From NCBI GenBank assembly GCA_944548615.1, contig OX155980.1, positions 38,704,284-38,768,283 on the forward strand: a DNA stretch of 64,000 nt. Direction: 5' to 3'. Positions 48,550 to 61,532 of the stretch are shown in pieces (position 1 is the stretch's first letter; each line of letters opens with the position of its first letter). This stretch comes from Micropterix aruncella. Taxonomy: Eukaryota; Arthropoda; Insecta; Lepidoptera; Micropterigidae. A program made the translations under genes and the position numbers. The notes beneath the pieces were generated by a model. It did not search any database, was not told the origin of the DNA, and saw only the letters and a list, made by a program, of their open reading frames with translations.

Positions 48550-49739
48550 ATTTTTTTTATTTACAATGAACTATGTTTCAAGATGATATGATTCCGCCGT
48601 ATGATATGATACGAAAAGATTCCGCCTTTAATAAAATCCAAATAAAAATAACTAAAATTTTGAACTTCGGGCCGGTTTCTATAACAAAAAAATAAATAAT
48701 TATTTACATAGTTTATGAAATTAAACATAATCATACCTTGTTCTTCAATATCCATTGCAAAAAATCTCTATCACTCAATTTTGTACGATTAATTAACACA
48801 TTAATTACTGCGCTAATAAATTTCTCTATTAGATAGTCACTCACGTCCATCTGTACATTTTAATGTCGCATAACATAATGAATAATTTGTATGATTGCAA
48901 TCATTTTGTATTACCACGAACTTGGTGTATTTTGGTTTTTCTAGGAAAAAAGTAAAAAATGTAATTTTTAATTTTTGTCATATGGGAGGGGTCACAGTGC
49001 GCCGGTCCGTATCGTCCAGACTGACCTAGGTGCGTGTGAGAGTTTGGACTGAAAGTTTGGACTACATCAGAGAGTCCAAACTGTTGAGAGGTCGTAACTT
49101 CATGACTTGTCGAACTGAGGGAAGAATTAAATAAGTGTTGCTAAAAGCTGCTAATGCATGACTATGACACGTTGAATGAAGAATGGATGGCTAAGTTCGT
49201 AATCCCTTGTTACTTTCATGTAACAAAAACGATTGATTATTCTTACGTTAAAGAATGTATTTCTCGCATTCTGTTAAGTAACTATGGATATTCTAACTAT
49301 GGATATTTTTATTTACCCACATATATTATATATTAAATATCAGTTCCAGTGTTCGCAATGAATACTTCGATTTTGCGGTAAATTCGCGCCACGGTAATCT
49401 AGTATTCAATTCTGGGTTTTACGTTATTTTATGGTGACTTTGATATATACACCATAATATTCTATGAAGCCAGACTGCACTATGGCTTCGCACGAGAAAC
49501 GTTTTAAATGTATTGTTTAGGATGATAATGCCTGACATTGGCGATTTTTTTTGTCGAATTCGTGGCCAAAACATTTCATACTTTACGATGGACGTGTTTA
49601 TAAAATTTATCTGTTTACTATATTGGCTGGTCTATGATTTTGTATAATGTGATTTAGGTATACATCTGTATATGATTGTTTTTCTAATATTCCCAGTAAA
49701 GTGCAACCAAGCCCGCCTTGCTAGGCACTCCTGTGATGA
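48550..49739. other. AT-rich stretch, no recognised gene
   Basis: Nothing supported. Small direct repeats occur, such as AACTATGGATATT twice near 49280-49305, and AGTTTGGACT several times near 49042-49085. Confidence 0.4.
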
Positions 49740-50080
49740 GGCATGCTCGCTTTCTTAGTAAGTGCCACAGTTTTGTCAAAAAGCATACAGAGGCATTTTC
49801 GCTCCAATTCTTTTCATCGCCAATTCATTGGTCGGAATCTGATAAACCCTTGTGTCAAATTCAACTCATCCCGATCATTTTCACCATCAATCGGTGATCA
49901 GAACGCACAAGATCCCAGATTCTGTGGTCATTTAATCACTTTCTTCAGTAGTAGGTCTTCCGCATCGAGGTTCATCTTTAATCGTGTCTCGGCCTTCTGG
50001 GTATGCTTGAATCCATCTGAAATCCCCGTCGCTTGACAATCAATGACTGTATAGTCCTGTGAAAGTTTTCCATAAGTTTA
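49740..50080 (-). pseudogene. Mariner-like transposase relic, N-terminal part
   Basis: The minus strand reads DFRWIQAYPEGRDTIKDEPR then CGRPTTEESD and a stop. Other frames continue with IWDLVRSDHRLMVKMI, DELNLTQGFI and NELAMKRIGAKM. This is the order of the paired helix-turn-helix region of mariner-type transposases (FxxGRxxIxDxPRxGRPST, then VRxDRRLTVxxIAxEL, then LxMxKVxAKxVPR). At least three frameshifts or stops are present. The catalytic DDE/D part is not recognisable. Confidence 0.68.
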
Positions 50081-51829
50081 TGTCTCTCTGTGCTCAATTC
50101 TGAAATAGAACTTGATAGCGCACCGTTGCTTGAAATTATTGTCACTCAATTTCAGAACGCACTAGTAGCTTTTACTATGGACTTACTCTCAAGTTACTCT
50201 AGACTACTCTAGAGAGCTTAAACTCGTACTAAAGACGCATCACATATTGGCCAGCTACCCCCCCCCCTCCCCAAATAGGAACCCTGAAGTGTTGCCAGAT
50301 AGAGCGCTACGCTTCGAGGCTCATTACTTTATTTACACACCTCGTATCTACCTACTGAAATGAAACACCACATATCCTACGCCAAACTTCGATGAAATTG
50401 CAAACAACGCCACTACGGGGCGTTATATTCGCTGAAACGTCTCTTCGACAGCGGCAGATTTGCAAGAGCCAAATTTGTAGCAGATATATTTGCATGCTAC
50501 ATATTTCCAGGCGCTTTATTGTCATTCGTCACAATTGCATGAAGAAGTGATGTTAGCATCATTTGAAGAATGAAGCATTAGGATATGATTAGGTACACGA
50601 AAATATTTATACACGGAAACAGTGTATTTATACAAACCAAAGTAACGCGGTATTATATAACAGACTCAGATTCCGATTCGACCGCAGCCAAAATTACCTC
50701 AAAACATCGGAAAGCTTCCAAATCACTCACGAAACAATGTAAGTATTTTTATGTAACGTGCGGATATCCGAGAAAAGGTCAGAAAATTAATATTTTTCCA
50801 CAAAATAAAAATCGTACGCCGCATAAAGTCACTGCACGAATCGGTAATATAACGTAATCTAAATGAACAGAAATACGTATGCATATAATTTGTCCCGTCC
50901 ACAAAAACTAGTAGTTTCGTGAAAAATGACGCAGAAATGCCATTCTAACGAAATAAACGAAAATCCGCCTCCTGAGATCGCCGGAGAACTCTCGCTGGCC
51001 ATGTTGTCCGTCTGTTTAAATAAGTAAACGAAATGGCAGCAGTACAGTGAACGTGAAAATTCTTAAATAAAACGGCGGTGATCGACCAAGATGACAGAGG
51101 GAATATAGTAGAATTTTTGAAGAAGAGACGCTTTAATAAACCGCAAATAAATAGTGGGGAGAGAAATTTACAGAGCGATTGACCCGACAAAGGAAAATGT
51201 TTTCATGCCTGGAATGTGCCAAAACGTTTTAAAAAAAACGTTAGTTTGCCGTTAACTTCACATTCTTCAAATATGTTACCTGCAAATTTGACGCCCCTCG
51301 AAATGTCAGTTTGACAGTTGCAAATATGACGACTGCATAAATGACTGCAAATCTATTCCATGCAAATCTGACGCCTGCAAATGTGTCTGTTGCGAATCTG
51401 CTGACCCGCTTACGCATTATCGGTAACTAACTAGAATTTGAATTGAATTCAATTGAATTCTCGCCGCGCACTCCGCCGCGGGACATATTGAATGAAAGAA
51501 GCGTTTCCGCTGCTTCCGTCCGCATTTCCGTGTTGCGTCCGCCGTACGGTGCTCGGCACTCTACTAAAAAAATATTGGGACAATAAAAAAAAAACAGGCC
51601 ACCAGCAAAATTCTAATTGGAAAAAGTTTATAAAAAACAAGTATATTTTTGATGATGCCATTTTTTCTAAAAGAGCTTAAGCAAAGAGAAATACCAAGGA
51701 TTAGCATTTGTTAAGTAGTTTTCCCGAAAGATGTAATAAAACACTGTTTTTAACAAAATAGAAAACTTCAAGGCACCGAGTAAGTTAAAAGAAAAATCTA
51801 ATAAAAAGGCACGATACACTATATATCTT
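50081..51829. other. Stretch without recognised gene
   Basis: It contains a 10-nt C run (50258-50267) and irregular repeats of GCAAATCTGACGCCTGCAAAT near 51270-51385. Frames at 50585-50857 (+) and 51190-50945 (-) lack known motifs. Confidence 0.35.
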
Positions 51830-52470
51830 TACTTTTCTAGTCCACCAACCGAACAGGAAGGAAAGTATTGTGAGCGTGCTTATTTTTTTTTCGAGATTGA
51901 GACGGAAATATCCATTTTGAGCCTCCCTGAGACGACTGAGACCATTCCAGTTTGAAGTCGAGTCATTCCAGTTTCCAGTTTCCAGTTTGAAGTTGAAGTC
52001 GTTGGTACACATATGCCTTGTTGGGCCGAAAACACATTATAAAATTTTGTTTGGAATATTCACGATAGCGCCCAAGCGCTTAATCCGATTGAGCTTAAAT
52101 TTGTATGCAGGCATCATGACCAGGGCATGGCAAGAGTTGAAATCGGAATTGAAATCAGTCCACCAGGCGGCGCTCTAGTCATATTTCAATCTCGAAATAT
52201 TGAACTTAGAGACTTGAAATTTGGTACACAGGTAGATGCCTTGTTGGGCCGAAATCACACTGAATTTTTGCCGGTCGGTAGATTTGCGTAAACGATTGAA
52301 TCGAACTTGTTTAATGTGTTGCATTCCCATTATCCGTCCTAGACACCGGCGAACGATTCGCGTCGTGGACTCTCGATATTTTCGAAGTTTCATTGCCGTA
52401 CGGTGTGAGTTCCTCCTGTGGAAAATTGACATCACGCTCCATGCCGGGAAAGTTTTGGGGCGACACAACT
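51830..52470 (+). mobile_element. C-family element, copy C5
   Basis: It begins ACTTTTCTAGTCCACCAACC then GGAAAGTATTGTGAGCGTGC. It carries CCAGTTTCCAGTTT-type short repeats near 51945-51985, CACGATAGCGCCCAAGCGCT, GCAGGCATCATGACC, the GGGCCGAAATCACACT block, and the end GGGAAAGTTTTGGGGCGACA. A GC-richer insert (52310-52430) is not seen in C3. Confidence 0.72.
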
Positions 52471-53329
52471 GTATTTTTCATACATGGAACTTTTAGAATA
52501 AGAGGCGATTTCTAGACGAAACTATAACACTGTGCGCTTGTTTCGTAATAAGCGAAGATATGACGAGAGCATGGCTCCATGAATTTCGACATGTTTATGG
52601 CTCAATGAATTATATAGGTCGCGACATGCCTCACTTCCAATTAACACTCGCGCGAGGGAAATTCAATATAATTGAAAATCCAATTTTCCCCGCGTTCCAG
52701 CACTAAGAGCGCTATTGTTGACAGCTGAATGAAGCACCGGCATTACACATTACGTACGAGGGTAGCGCTAAATTCAATTTAGTAGATGACGTGAATTCAC
52801 GCCAAAATCGGAAGGGTCGGACGGTAGCGGAACACCCACATACGGGCCATCGCCCATACACTGTCCATACTGGGCGATTTCAATTTCCATGCAGTTTAAG
52901 CTGGCATGACGTTAAAGCGATTACTACATTATTTAAGGCTCTCTATCAGGACGAGCCATTCAAAGGATAATTTTCCATCACAGTGATAATACCCAGCATT
53001 ATTACAAACGACTAGCATAGAAATATATAGATAGGTACAGGTGTGCGAATTAGAACAAGGCTGATTTCCCAGATATCAGTTATTAACTAGAGTCTTCGAA
53101 AAAAAATATGGCCACATCATAAGGATATATAAAATTTCATCCAAGGGATGATGAATAGTGACAAGCATGCAGAAAAGTCGAATGGATGACTGATTCTTAC
53201 GCCCGAGATACTGTTCATGAATGGAGACGATATTTTTCAACACGATGATTTTTATCAAAACGAATGAAAACATATTTAAAGATCATAATATTACTGTAAT
53301 AAGATGGCGGGGGAACTCACTGATTAAAG
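52471..53329. other. AT-rich stretch, no recognised gene
   Basis: Nothing supported on either strand. Confidence 0.4.
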
Positions 53330-54420
53330 TTTGTGGGCTGTCGTAAAGAAACGGCTTCAAAAATAGAATTGCACAACGAAAAAAAACTTGCGATTTTTAT
53401 CAATAATCACGCTATAAACAGCCATTAATCGAACACTAGTAGTACGTCAGGTATGGTCGCAAGTTTCTAATCTATCATCACTTTTATTTGTTATGTTTCT
53501 CAATGATATAGATACTTTTTAAAAACTTCTGATTATCAAAACTTATATGCGTATTACCTACATTGGTTTGCCAAAATGAGTTCTTTGCCAAGATGCACGA
53601 CTTGAAAAAAACTAGCCCTATTTCACAATTATTGTCTCGTAAATGACCTAAAACTAAATATAAATAAATGTAGTCATATCATTTACCAGAAATACAAGTC
53701 CCGTAGTTTACCAGTATAAACTGCTTGACATTATTTTTCATGAAGCAGAATTTATTTAAGATCTTGGAGTGACTTTCGATGGTGAAGTCTGTTTCCATCT
53801 TCATGTAGATAATATATAGCTGAAAAGGTATATCGGATAATGCATTAGTAAACCTTTGCCAGAAACTGTGGAAATCATCTTTAACGCGCCTGTGGGTAGT
53901 CGTTTAGAATATTCTAGCGTACATGTGCGTAATATGGCGACCCCATTATAAGGTGCATCAACAATACACTGAGAGGGTACAGCGAATTTAAAAAAATATT
54001 TGCATAAAAAGGTCATGAAAACGAATTATCGGGTTTAGACATCAACATTCTATTCGTAACAAAGAGGCACATGGACTGCGTGCACAGTACTAGACAAATT
54101 ACATCGCTCGCTCGTTCTACCTACCACACAAACTGTAGCGCGTACTCTGCTACTCTCCGGCTAGCAACAGAATTTAATCGGGTAATAAATGATGTTGACG
54201 AATGTCAGGTAGAATGCTAGAAGATTGTTACATGCTATCGCTGACTCGTAATGACACCTGCCGTTCGATAGTTATAATAATAATACATGTATAAATAAGT
54301 AATTCGATTGTTTGATACGTATATACTTAACTTAATGTATTGATTTTATTAGACGTACATATATGTAATGTATATTATAAAATAACCTGTTTATGTTGGC
54401 TATTAAACAAAATAAAAAAA
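53330..54420 (+). pseudogene. Decayed Jockey-like LINE, RT C-terminal half to 3' tail
   Basis: Joined frames give FLNDIDTF near 53500, VNDLKLNINKCSHI near 53640, DLGVTFDGEVCFHLHVDNI near 53764, and SRLEYSSVHVRNMA near 53903, in the order seen in Jockey-clade RTs (LFINDI, W...NxxKC, RDLGVxxD, LEYCSxVW). The catalytic FADD box is not readable. The element ends with TTAAACAAAATAAAAAAAGG near 54403-54422, a poly(A)-like tail. Many stops and frameshifts indicate an old insertion, distinct from the LINE at 55413. Confidence 0.7.
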
Positions 54421-54422
54421 GG

Positions 54423-55270
54423 TTGTGGTCCCATCATTAAAAGCTGTTTTTGGGAATAATAAGTTTTATCCAAATAAAAATAGAACTTAATTAATGCTAG
54501 ACATAAATAGATGCTAACAGTAGACGTAAACATTACTATTATTTCATAAATGTATTAACTTTAACATTAATCAATAAACAACTGATTTGAAGAAAAATTT
54601 TGTTTGTCCCAATTAATTTGCAAACCTCCGTAGCTAATAGACCCATAGTACGACGTGGCAGTCCGAAAAGTTGAATACAAAATAATGGTATGATAAAAAC
54701 ATATAGTCCACCATATTGGTAATCTATGATGTCTCAATGCGTTGATAACCTCTCTACATGAATTAAAAACCTTTCAGCAGTTTCATTTAAAAAGGATCTC
54801 ATTTTTTGTTAAAATTTTCACTTAATTTTAGTGAAACAGTCTGCAATGCTTTTTAATTATTTTATAGGATTATCCACTGTTGTTTCGGAAATGACTCAAA
54901 TGGTGATACTATTTTAAAAATAACATTCATACATACATATTAAAAAATCCAGTTTACTTTTTCCTGAGATATCAGTAGTAGGTATGTGTAGCATGCATCC
55001 GTTTCATTTTTATACTTTTTCCATGCGTATTTAGAATACTGCTCTTTCAAACCAATACCGGGAATTGTTCGATAAAATACAAAATATTAACTTAATCTTC
55101 CTAATTAATTGAAAATCTCAGAGCTCACTTTAGGTTGGCTAACCTAATAAACAGCTGCAAACAAATTGGTTGACAGATTGCGCCAAAACTCCACGTGTTA
55201 CTTTTTATACCTACTTACAGCAATTTCGTTTTTGCATAGCTTCTACGTGAACGTTAGAAATTAAGAATTA
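54423..55270. other. AT-rich stretch before the LINE
   Basis: No gene or defined element. The 5' boundary of the following LINE is not readable here. Confidence 0.4.
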
Positions 55271-55412
55271 CCGGTTTTGATTTGGCGGTATGCATTGCAG
55301 AAAAAATCTACAGAAAAATGTTTTACACGAACTTTATTTTGCTCGCTTTTAGTGACAACCCTACATTTATCGGAGATTTGTCAAAAAATACCATTTTCGC
55401 CTTTGAAAACAA

Positions 55413-56951
55413 GTGGCTTCCGAAAAAGCAAGATCTTGGAGAGCTATTTTTTCTACATATAAAAATTATGTAGAAAATTCACATATACATTCCCAGATAA
55501 AAATTAAACCATGGATCACAGACGGTCTTGTTTCATGTATTAAGAAACGCGACAGACTTCATAGGAAAACCAGAGAAAGTCCAAATGATATTCAGTTGAA
55601 AAATCATTATAAAAGCTATCGTAATATATGCAAAAAAATAATCGAGAAAACGAAAACAAATTACTATAAAGAAGTTATTAAAGAAGTAAATGGCGATCAA
55701 AAAAAAACTTGGAGTATTATAAAAGAAATTGCATATGGTAAAACTCAGCGTCACAAAATAACATCTATCAATATTAAAGGGGATATAAAACACGTAGAGG
55801 AACATCCTGCAGAAATTCTCAATTACACAAACGACTTTTTTAGTAACATTGGACAAAACCTGGCCGTAAATATATTGTCAAACCTTAAAACAACTGAGTC
55901 CGCGCTAGCTGATAATTTTAATGTACGAGCCAATAGCCAAACTTCATTTAATTTTGAATTCACTCCAGTCGATATCAAAGAAGTCTGTCAAATATTAAGT
56001 GACCTCAAGGTCGATTCGGCCCCGGGTCAAGATGGAATTCAAGTGGCCATGCTTAAAACGGTGCCTAGCTTTATTTCTGGCCCTCTTACGCACATCATAA
56101 ACAGGAGCTTCGAAAGCGGAATTTTCCCGGAGTGTTTAAAATATGCAAGAGTTACTCCAATATTTAAATCTGGGGATGAGGAAGACATTAGTAATTATCG
56201 CCCGATCTCCCTGTTGAGTGTAGTATCAAAAGTGATCGAGAAAGTGGCCAAATCTAGGCTTATGCACCACCTGGAATCTGCGAACTTACTATCAAACAAT
56301 CAATATGGCTTTAGACAAGGTCGGGGAGCAAACGAGGCCATAAGTTCGGTTACAGAACTTATTGCCAAAAAACTTGACGAAAAGAAAAAAGTACTTGGTA
56401 TTTTCCTCGACCTGTCAAAAGCCTTTGATACAGTCTCTCACACAATCCTAATAAGAAAGCTTCACCTTTTTGGTATTTCTGGTAAAGCTAATGAGTGGCT
56501 CGAAAGTTTTCTTACAAACAGGTCACAGATCACTGCGATAGGGGATCAGAAAAGTAATAAACATAATGTTTTATATGGGGTGCTGCAGGGCAGCGTATTG
56601 GGTCCTTTACTCTTTCTGATGTATGTCAACGATTTATGTGATATGACACTTGAAGGTAAAGGAGCCATAATCTCATTTGCAGATGACACCGCTGTCATAA
56701 TTGAGGCATATACTTGGGATGAAGCGTTTACAGACGCGCAATGCTCCCTGAACAGTATTAAAACATGGCTTGATCGACATATATTGACACTCAATATCTC
56801 GAAGACGAAGTACCTAGCATTTTCACTCAAACCCAACCTTACCTCCAACGTATTACCCTTAAAAATTCACCAATTTAACTGCAGTGTATCTTCAACCCAG
56901 AATAATTGCAAATGTGAGCATATAAACATTGAAAAAAAAATAGATATTTAG
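55413..56951 (+). CDS. LINE ORF2 fragment: reverse transcriptase
   Basis: A 512-codon open frame taken from a GTG only because the frame opens there; the true start is upstream and lost. Linker PWITDGL (about residues 33-39) is typical of the region between endonuclease and RT. RT motifs follow in order: APGQDGI (203-209), YRPISLLSVVSKVIEKV (262-278), motif A FLDLSKAFDTVSH (331-343, catalytic Asp 333), GVLQGSVLGPLLF (389-401) and the catalytic FADD (422-425). All catalytic aspartates are present. The frame ends in an A9 run at 56932-56940, where a slip moves the reading frame. This copy is inactive but appears relatively young. Confidence 0.88.
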   Translation: MASEKARSWRAIFSTYKNYVENSHIHSQIKIKPWITDGLVSCIKKRDRLHRKTRESPNDIQLKNHYKSYRNICKKIIEKTKTNYYKEVIKEVNGDQKKTWSIIKEIAYGKTQRHKITSINIKGDIKHVEEHPAEILNYTNDFFSNIGQNLAVNILSNLKTTESALADNFNVRANSQTSFNFEFTPVDIKEVCQILSDLKVDSAPGQDGIQVAMLKTVPSFISGPLTHIINRSFESGIFPECLKYARVTPIFKSGDEEDISNYRPISLLSVVSKVIEKVAKSRLMHHLESANLLSNNQYGFRQGRGANEAISSVTELIAKKLDEKKKVLGIFLDLSKAFDTVSHTILIRKLHLFGISGKANEWLESFLTNRSQITAIGDQKSNKHNVLYGVLQGSVLGPLLFLMYVNDLCDMTLEGKGAIISFADDTAVIIEAYTWDEAFTDAQCSLNSIKTWLDRHILTLNISKTKYLAFSLKPNLTSNVLPLKIHQFNCSVSSTQNNCKCEHINIEKKIDI

Positions 56952-57028
56952 GCATAGAAATAGATTCCAAACTAAATTAGGAATTCCAAATAAAATCGCT
57001 TACGGCGCGAACGAGGAAATTACTGTAC

Positions 57029-57553
57029 GTGTTCCGCGAACTTAGGAATGTACTGAGTAAAGAAACACTGCGAATGGTGTATATGGCTCTTGGTCAAAGT
57101 ATATGGGTGCATGGAATTATAGCGTGGGGCTCATGTACAAAAACAACAATGGACCGACTATTAAAAGCACAAAAGTTACTAATAAGAGTCATAAACAAAA
57201 AGCCTCCTCGGTACAGTTCAAACCAGCTCTTTGCGGAGTTTAAGGTTTTGGATATCTGCCAGCTATTTATTAAGCAGTGCCTTGTAAGCTTTCACAAAAC
57301 TAAAGAGTACAGAGCAAGAAGTCAACAATTGTACTTAACGAGAAATGCTGGTAAGGAATTTTTCACAATTCCAAAGGTTAAAAGCACATTTGCCCGAAGA
57401 CAATGTTTTTTTATCGCCCCGAAAGTTTATAACTCACTATGTGAAACCACGAAAAACGTGAAAAATTATGTAACTTTTAAAGGTAAAGTAAAAAACTGGC
57501 TTCTAGATATTGGGCGTTCAAAAACTAAAGACCTTATTAATACTGTAGGGTGA
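57029..57553 (+). pseudogene. LINE ORF2 C-terminal part, out of frame with the RT
   Basis: This continues the same protein after the A9 frameshift (RYLGIEIDSKL reads through 56944-56976, then an in-frame TAG before EFQIKS). It reads VFRELRNVLSKETLR, QSIWVHGIIAWGSC, RYSSNQLFAEFKVLD and APKVYNSL, the thumb and C-terminal conserved features of CR1/Jockey-type RTs. It ends at a TGA at 57551-57553. Only two lesions, one slip and one stop, separate this copy from an intact frame over this region. Confidence 0.82.
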
Positions 57554-58222
57554 ATATTTAAAAAAATATGTATTTGTAAAATTGTGCAATATTACATATC
57601 ATTTTCTTAAACATATATACTAGAATGTAGTGTTTATTCATATATTTGTATATATTATTACTTATTTTCCACTTAAATTTATTGTATATAATGTAAAGTT
57701 TACTTTATTTTTAGCCCTTAATTGCATACATATATATTTATTTTTTTCTACTTTAAATTTTACTTTAATTTGTGTAAACAACACATTTGTTAGATTTAGA
57801 AATATTTAAAATTGATCACCTTCGTCAGTTCGCGAGTTACAAAAATACAGTTGGTATAACACAGCACAGCCAGAGACAGACCTTCTAGGTCTAGTTGGTT
57901 GTGCGATTTCGCCTCATTCGGATATGCTAGCATATTTATATCCATAGAGCTATGTTTTTCGCTATTATAATGTTTGTTCTTAATTATTCCTCATGTACAA
58001 CAGTATGCATGTCCTTGTATTTTTTTGTTCTTGTACGTTATAAATAAATAAATAAATAAATAAATAAATATTAGAGTACTAATAAAATAATATTTAAGTA
58101 ACAATGGGTAACGCTATAGCGATACGTCCGCCATTTGTGCATAAATTGTCTTTTTTACACGACTGCCCAAAAGGAGTGTTATGTGTTCAGGATTCATCTA
58201 TGTATATTTTCCGTTTCGTTAA

Positions 58223-58259
58223 TCCACCATAACTTCTAAACGCTTGAACCGATTTAGAA
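58223..58259 (+). repeat. 37-bp direct repeat, first copy
   Basis: TCCACCATAACTTCTAAACG plus CTTGAACCGATTTAGAA, identical to 58574-58610. This kind of phrase is common in dispersed insect repeats, so the pair may mark two fragments of one element family. Confidence 0.85.
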
Positions 58260-58573
58260 AAGTATCGAATTGTTAGAATCGTTTTCTCCTCCCGAGTGTC
58301 ATAGGGTGCCGCGACTCGGGCGACCGCCGGCTTTCAGGAATAGATCCGGTAGGCCTTTGTAACGAAGAGAAATATTTGGAATATTAATTTAACAAAATAA
58401 ATTATACATAGTGTATAAATATTACACTTCACAAAATATTACATATTTTTAAACAACCGTTTTTGATTCTTATGAATTTATTCCAATCCAACATTTTCGT
58501 AAAATTATAAAACTACGCAATTGTACTCGGAATAAATCCTGTATGTATTAATGATGAAACCCTGATTTTTTAT

Positions 58574-58610
58574 TCCACCATAACTTCTAAACGCTTGAAC
58601 CGATTTAGAA
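58574..58610 (+). repeat. 37-bp direct repeat, second copy
   Basis: Exact copy of 58223-58259, 351 bp downstream. Sequence beyond the 37 bp differs. Confidence 0.85.
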
Positions 58611-60770
58611 GCGGTTGTTTGCTTGTCTAAATGTCCAAATGTCAATAAATTAACATAAATGTATCGTTTTTAGTGTTAAATGAAAGGTCTGATTGCGTAC
58701 ATTCCAGAAATAGACATGTATCTTTATGGATAATTATATAAACCACCAATATTTCATAAAAATATTGTAATAAAAATAATTTTAAATACAAAAATTCACT
58801 TTCTATAACGGCAGTCGTGTTTTTTAATCTTTTTTTATATTTACTTGTTATAAAACCAGTGTAATATTCGTTAAGTAATGTTTTTATAGCACAATAATGT
58901 TATTCTGTTCTATTCTAAAAAATACTGCTGATATATTTCAAACTCATGGGACAAGAAATAACGTTTCTAATGAGGACAATCAACGTCCTGTTTTTGAAGG
59001 TAGGGGGGGGGGGGGTAATTATGAAAGATCAATAGAAAGACGAATGACCTGTGCTGGCGGTGTAGAAAATTGAGATCGCGAAAGACCATTCGTCTCAAGG
59101 ACATTAGAATTAGACAATAAAATTCCTTTGATCCAAGGATTTTTCGAATTCTATTTAATCAGTGGCTTAAAATTATCTTTTGTTATTTTGGTATTAAAGT
59201 TACTCCATTATAACTAACAGGGCTTTAACCTTTCGGAAGCCAGTAAAATATGTTTATAAATATGTATATAGTCTATGTAATACTTAATATATACGGTTGT
59301 GTGCAAGCATACTAATACATAATGGTGGCTTATTCAGTGGCAGGCTTCAATGACAGGCTTTTGCCGCAGTGGAGGGAGAAATAGAGCTAATAATTGAATA
59401 AATACGGATATAATACGGATAATACGAAAAACGCCGATCGGCGTGCGTGGCCACCCAGGGGTTAACCAACCTTGTTTGGTCTCCGATTTCAGGATCGGTT
59501 GCTACGACATCGCAGTCTCAACATAAAATCAAATCGGCAAGTTAATGAAGGCTTGTCTAAACCACTCGCTGTATAAATTACATTCGTATAACAAGCGGGA
59601 TGTTCGCTGTGGAGAAATCGTTGATCCGTCGCCGCGTAGACAGACAGGTATCTCGTACGCGCGCATACAAGTGGTCGCATTCACAAGGCGAGCGGATGCA
59701 TCAATGGAGTAGCGTGCATCGTAACACGTGCTGCGAATGAAATGATGACGGGCGTTTAGTGATGCCGAGTATTTCATCTGTAAATATCGTATATGTTAAT
59801 TTGTTTACTTTACGTGTTTTAATAATATAGAAGCAATTACTACAACATTTAATGGAAACGATTATCTACAGAGTACATACTCGAATCGATACCCATACAG
59901 TACCTCTATTTGACATGTTATAAAATACAGAAATTAACAGATACAGCAGTCAATCGTAATTTTTAGATTTAAAATGATTTTTAGATTTAAAAAAAGATAT
60001 TCATGGTTCTGGCTTTGCGTATATCTATCGCTTTATTGTTAAGCATCTTGAGAGCTGACCATCTATATATGCCTTAGGTCTCATTTTTTACAGGTAAGCC
60101 AAAACGCTAAAATGAAGAATTCAATAAATTTATCAAAAATACAAGAAATGACTTGTCATTTATTCTTAAAATGCCGAGAAAACGCATTTAAAGAGTCCCA
60201 AATTCACCCAAACACAACATCTGCTATATGTGTGAATTCGTGAACTTGTCTGGGAGATTAGATAATTGTTCGTAAATTACACAAATTTATCCTTAAATGT
60301 AGATTGATATTAATTAAATAACGTAATGTCTAAAATGAATATGTAACTTTTTCTTTAATATTTGTTAATTAATAAAAGGTTTGAAAAATGGTTTCGAATC
60401 CCGCCAAAACGTAATTCTTTACATATTTGAAATTATTCAGCCGCTAATAATATTTTTGTGCCGAACTGAACTGAAGGCAATTATTGTTAAAATTGTAAAT
60501 TGTGATAAAGGGTAACTATGTTTATTTACACAATTTGATAGTGATATATAATGGTTTTTTTTAATATCATTAATATCCATTTCACAAATTTTACAATTTC
60601 AAAATATTCAAAGTAGTAAAAACTACATTATTTTATTTTTATTGTAAAAGATAAACAGAAGTTCAGACTTCTGCAGATTTTTTTACTCTCTTAGACGATA
60701 ATCCATTCTAGAGCGATAGTAACTGTTTCCATTTTGAGTTCATTTTGTAATAGCAAAAAAAATCATTACA

Positions 60771-61015
60771 TAGATAGATAGATAGATAGATCTTTATTGC
60801 ATATTTGTATGTAACAGGTGCAGATGGCTTGGTACAGCATGGCTCAATACAGTTTACCCAGAGGGCGTACAATTTCAATTTCTTGCTTAAAAATTACAGA
60901 TCACTACTTGTGCTTATTACTTATTATTTTTTAAATTACAGCAAGTTAAAAATAAGCAATCACATTCAATCATCAGAGCATTTTTATAGACTAAGCCATA
61001 ATCAGCATAACATTT
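60771..61015 (-). mobile_element. Possible LINE 3' end on the minus strand
   Basis: Read on the minus strand, AATAAAGATC is followed by (TATC)n (60771-60792), the pattern of a polyadenylation signal and simple-repeat tail of a LINE. The body is too short or decayed to classify. Confidence 0.4.
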
Positions 61016-61086
61016 AAAAATAATTGTGTAATAAAATAGTTCAAGAATAAAAAAAGTGTAATAATATAGTTCAAAAATAAAAAAAA

Positions 61087-61532
61087 CGGTTGTGTCACCC
61101 CAAACTTTTCCGGCATGTAGCCAAGGACTGATTTCACCTGAATATTAATTTCATAAAGAAAATTGATGAACGCCCTCTCGGCCGGCGGACGAACCCGGTT
61201 GAGCCGAGCATCAACAAATGGCGTTAATATTTGATTTAAAATTATGGCAGACTTGACATATTATGAGTGTAGTGTATATGAGATATTCCAACTCAATTTC
61301 ACAACGTGATTTCGACCTAACAAGGCGTCTGTGTACCAAATTTTCAGCCTCTAAGTTTAATATTTCGACATTAATATATGACTAGTGCGTCCCCTGGTGC
61401 ATGACCAAATGATGCCTTCATGCCAAATTTCAGCTTAATCGGATGAAGCATTTTGGCGCTATCGTGGAGGAATACGCACATTCACAGACACATAGAAGTA
61501 CGTTCACAATACTTTCCCTCTGTCGGGAAAGT
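61087..61532 (-). mobile_element. C-family element, near-complete copy C6 (inverted)
   Basis: A 446-bp copy with both ends. CGGTTGTGTCACCCCAAACT lies at the left, and ACTTTCCCTCTGTCGGGAAAGT, the terminal hairpin, at the right. Blocks for CATGACCAAATGATGCC and AATTTCAGCTTAATCGGATG occur in the family order. It lacks the tandem TGTATG array of C4. Confidence 0.78.

Larger units (their letters stand above)
55270..58071 (+). mobile_element. Non-LTR retrotransposon, 5'-truncated, nearly readable
   Basis: This element comprises the RT reading frame, its frameshifted C-terminal part, a 3'UTR of about 500 bp and a simple tail of TAAA units (58039-58071) after TTATAAATAAATAAATAAAT. No apurinic endonuclease domain is seen upstream, so the copy is 5'-truncated, as most LINE copies are. 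The C-terminus lacks RNase H. Tail and domain layout suggest the CR1/L2/Daphne group rather than Jockey proper, but the clade needs a phylogeny. Confidence 0.75.
58072..60769. other. Stretch without recognised gene
   Basis: It includes two identical 37-bp segments (58223 and 58574), a 13-nt G run (59003-59015) and a GC-richer patch (59440-59760) with overlapping minus frames of no known family. Confidence 0.35.
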
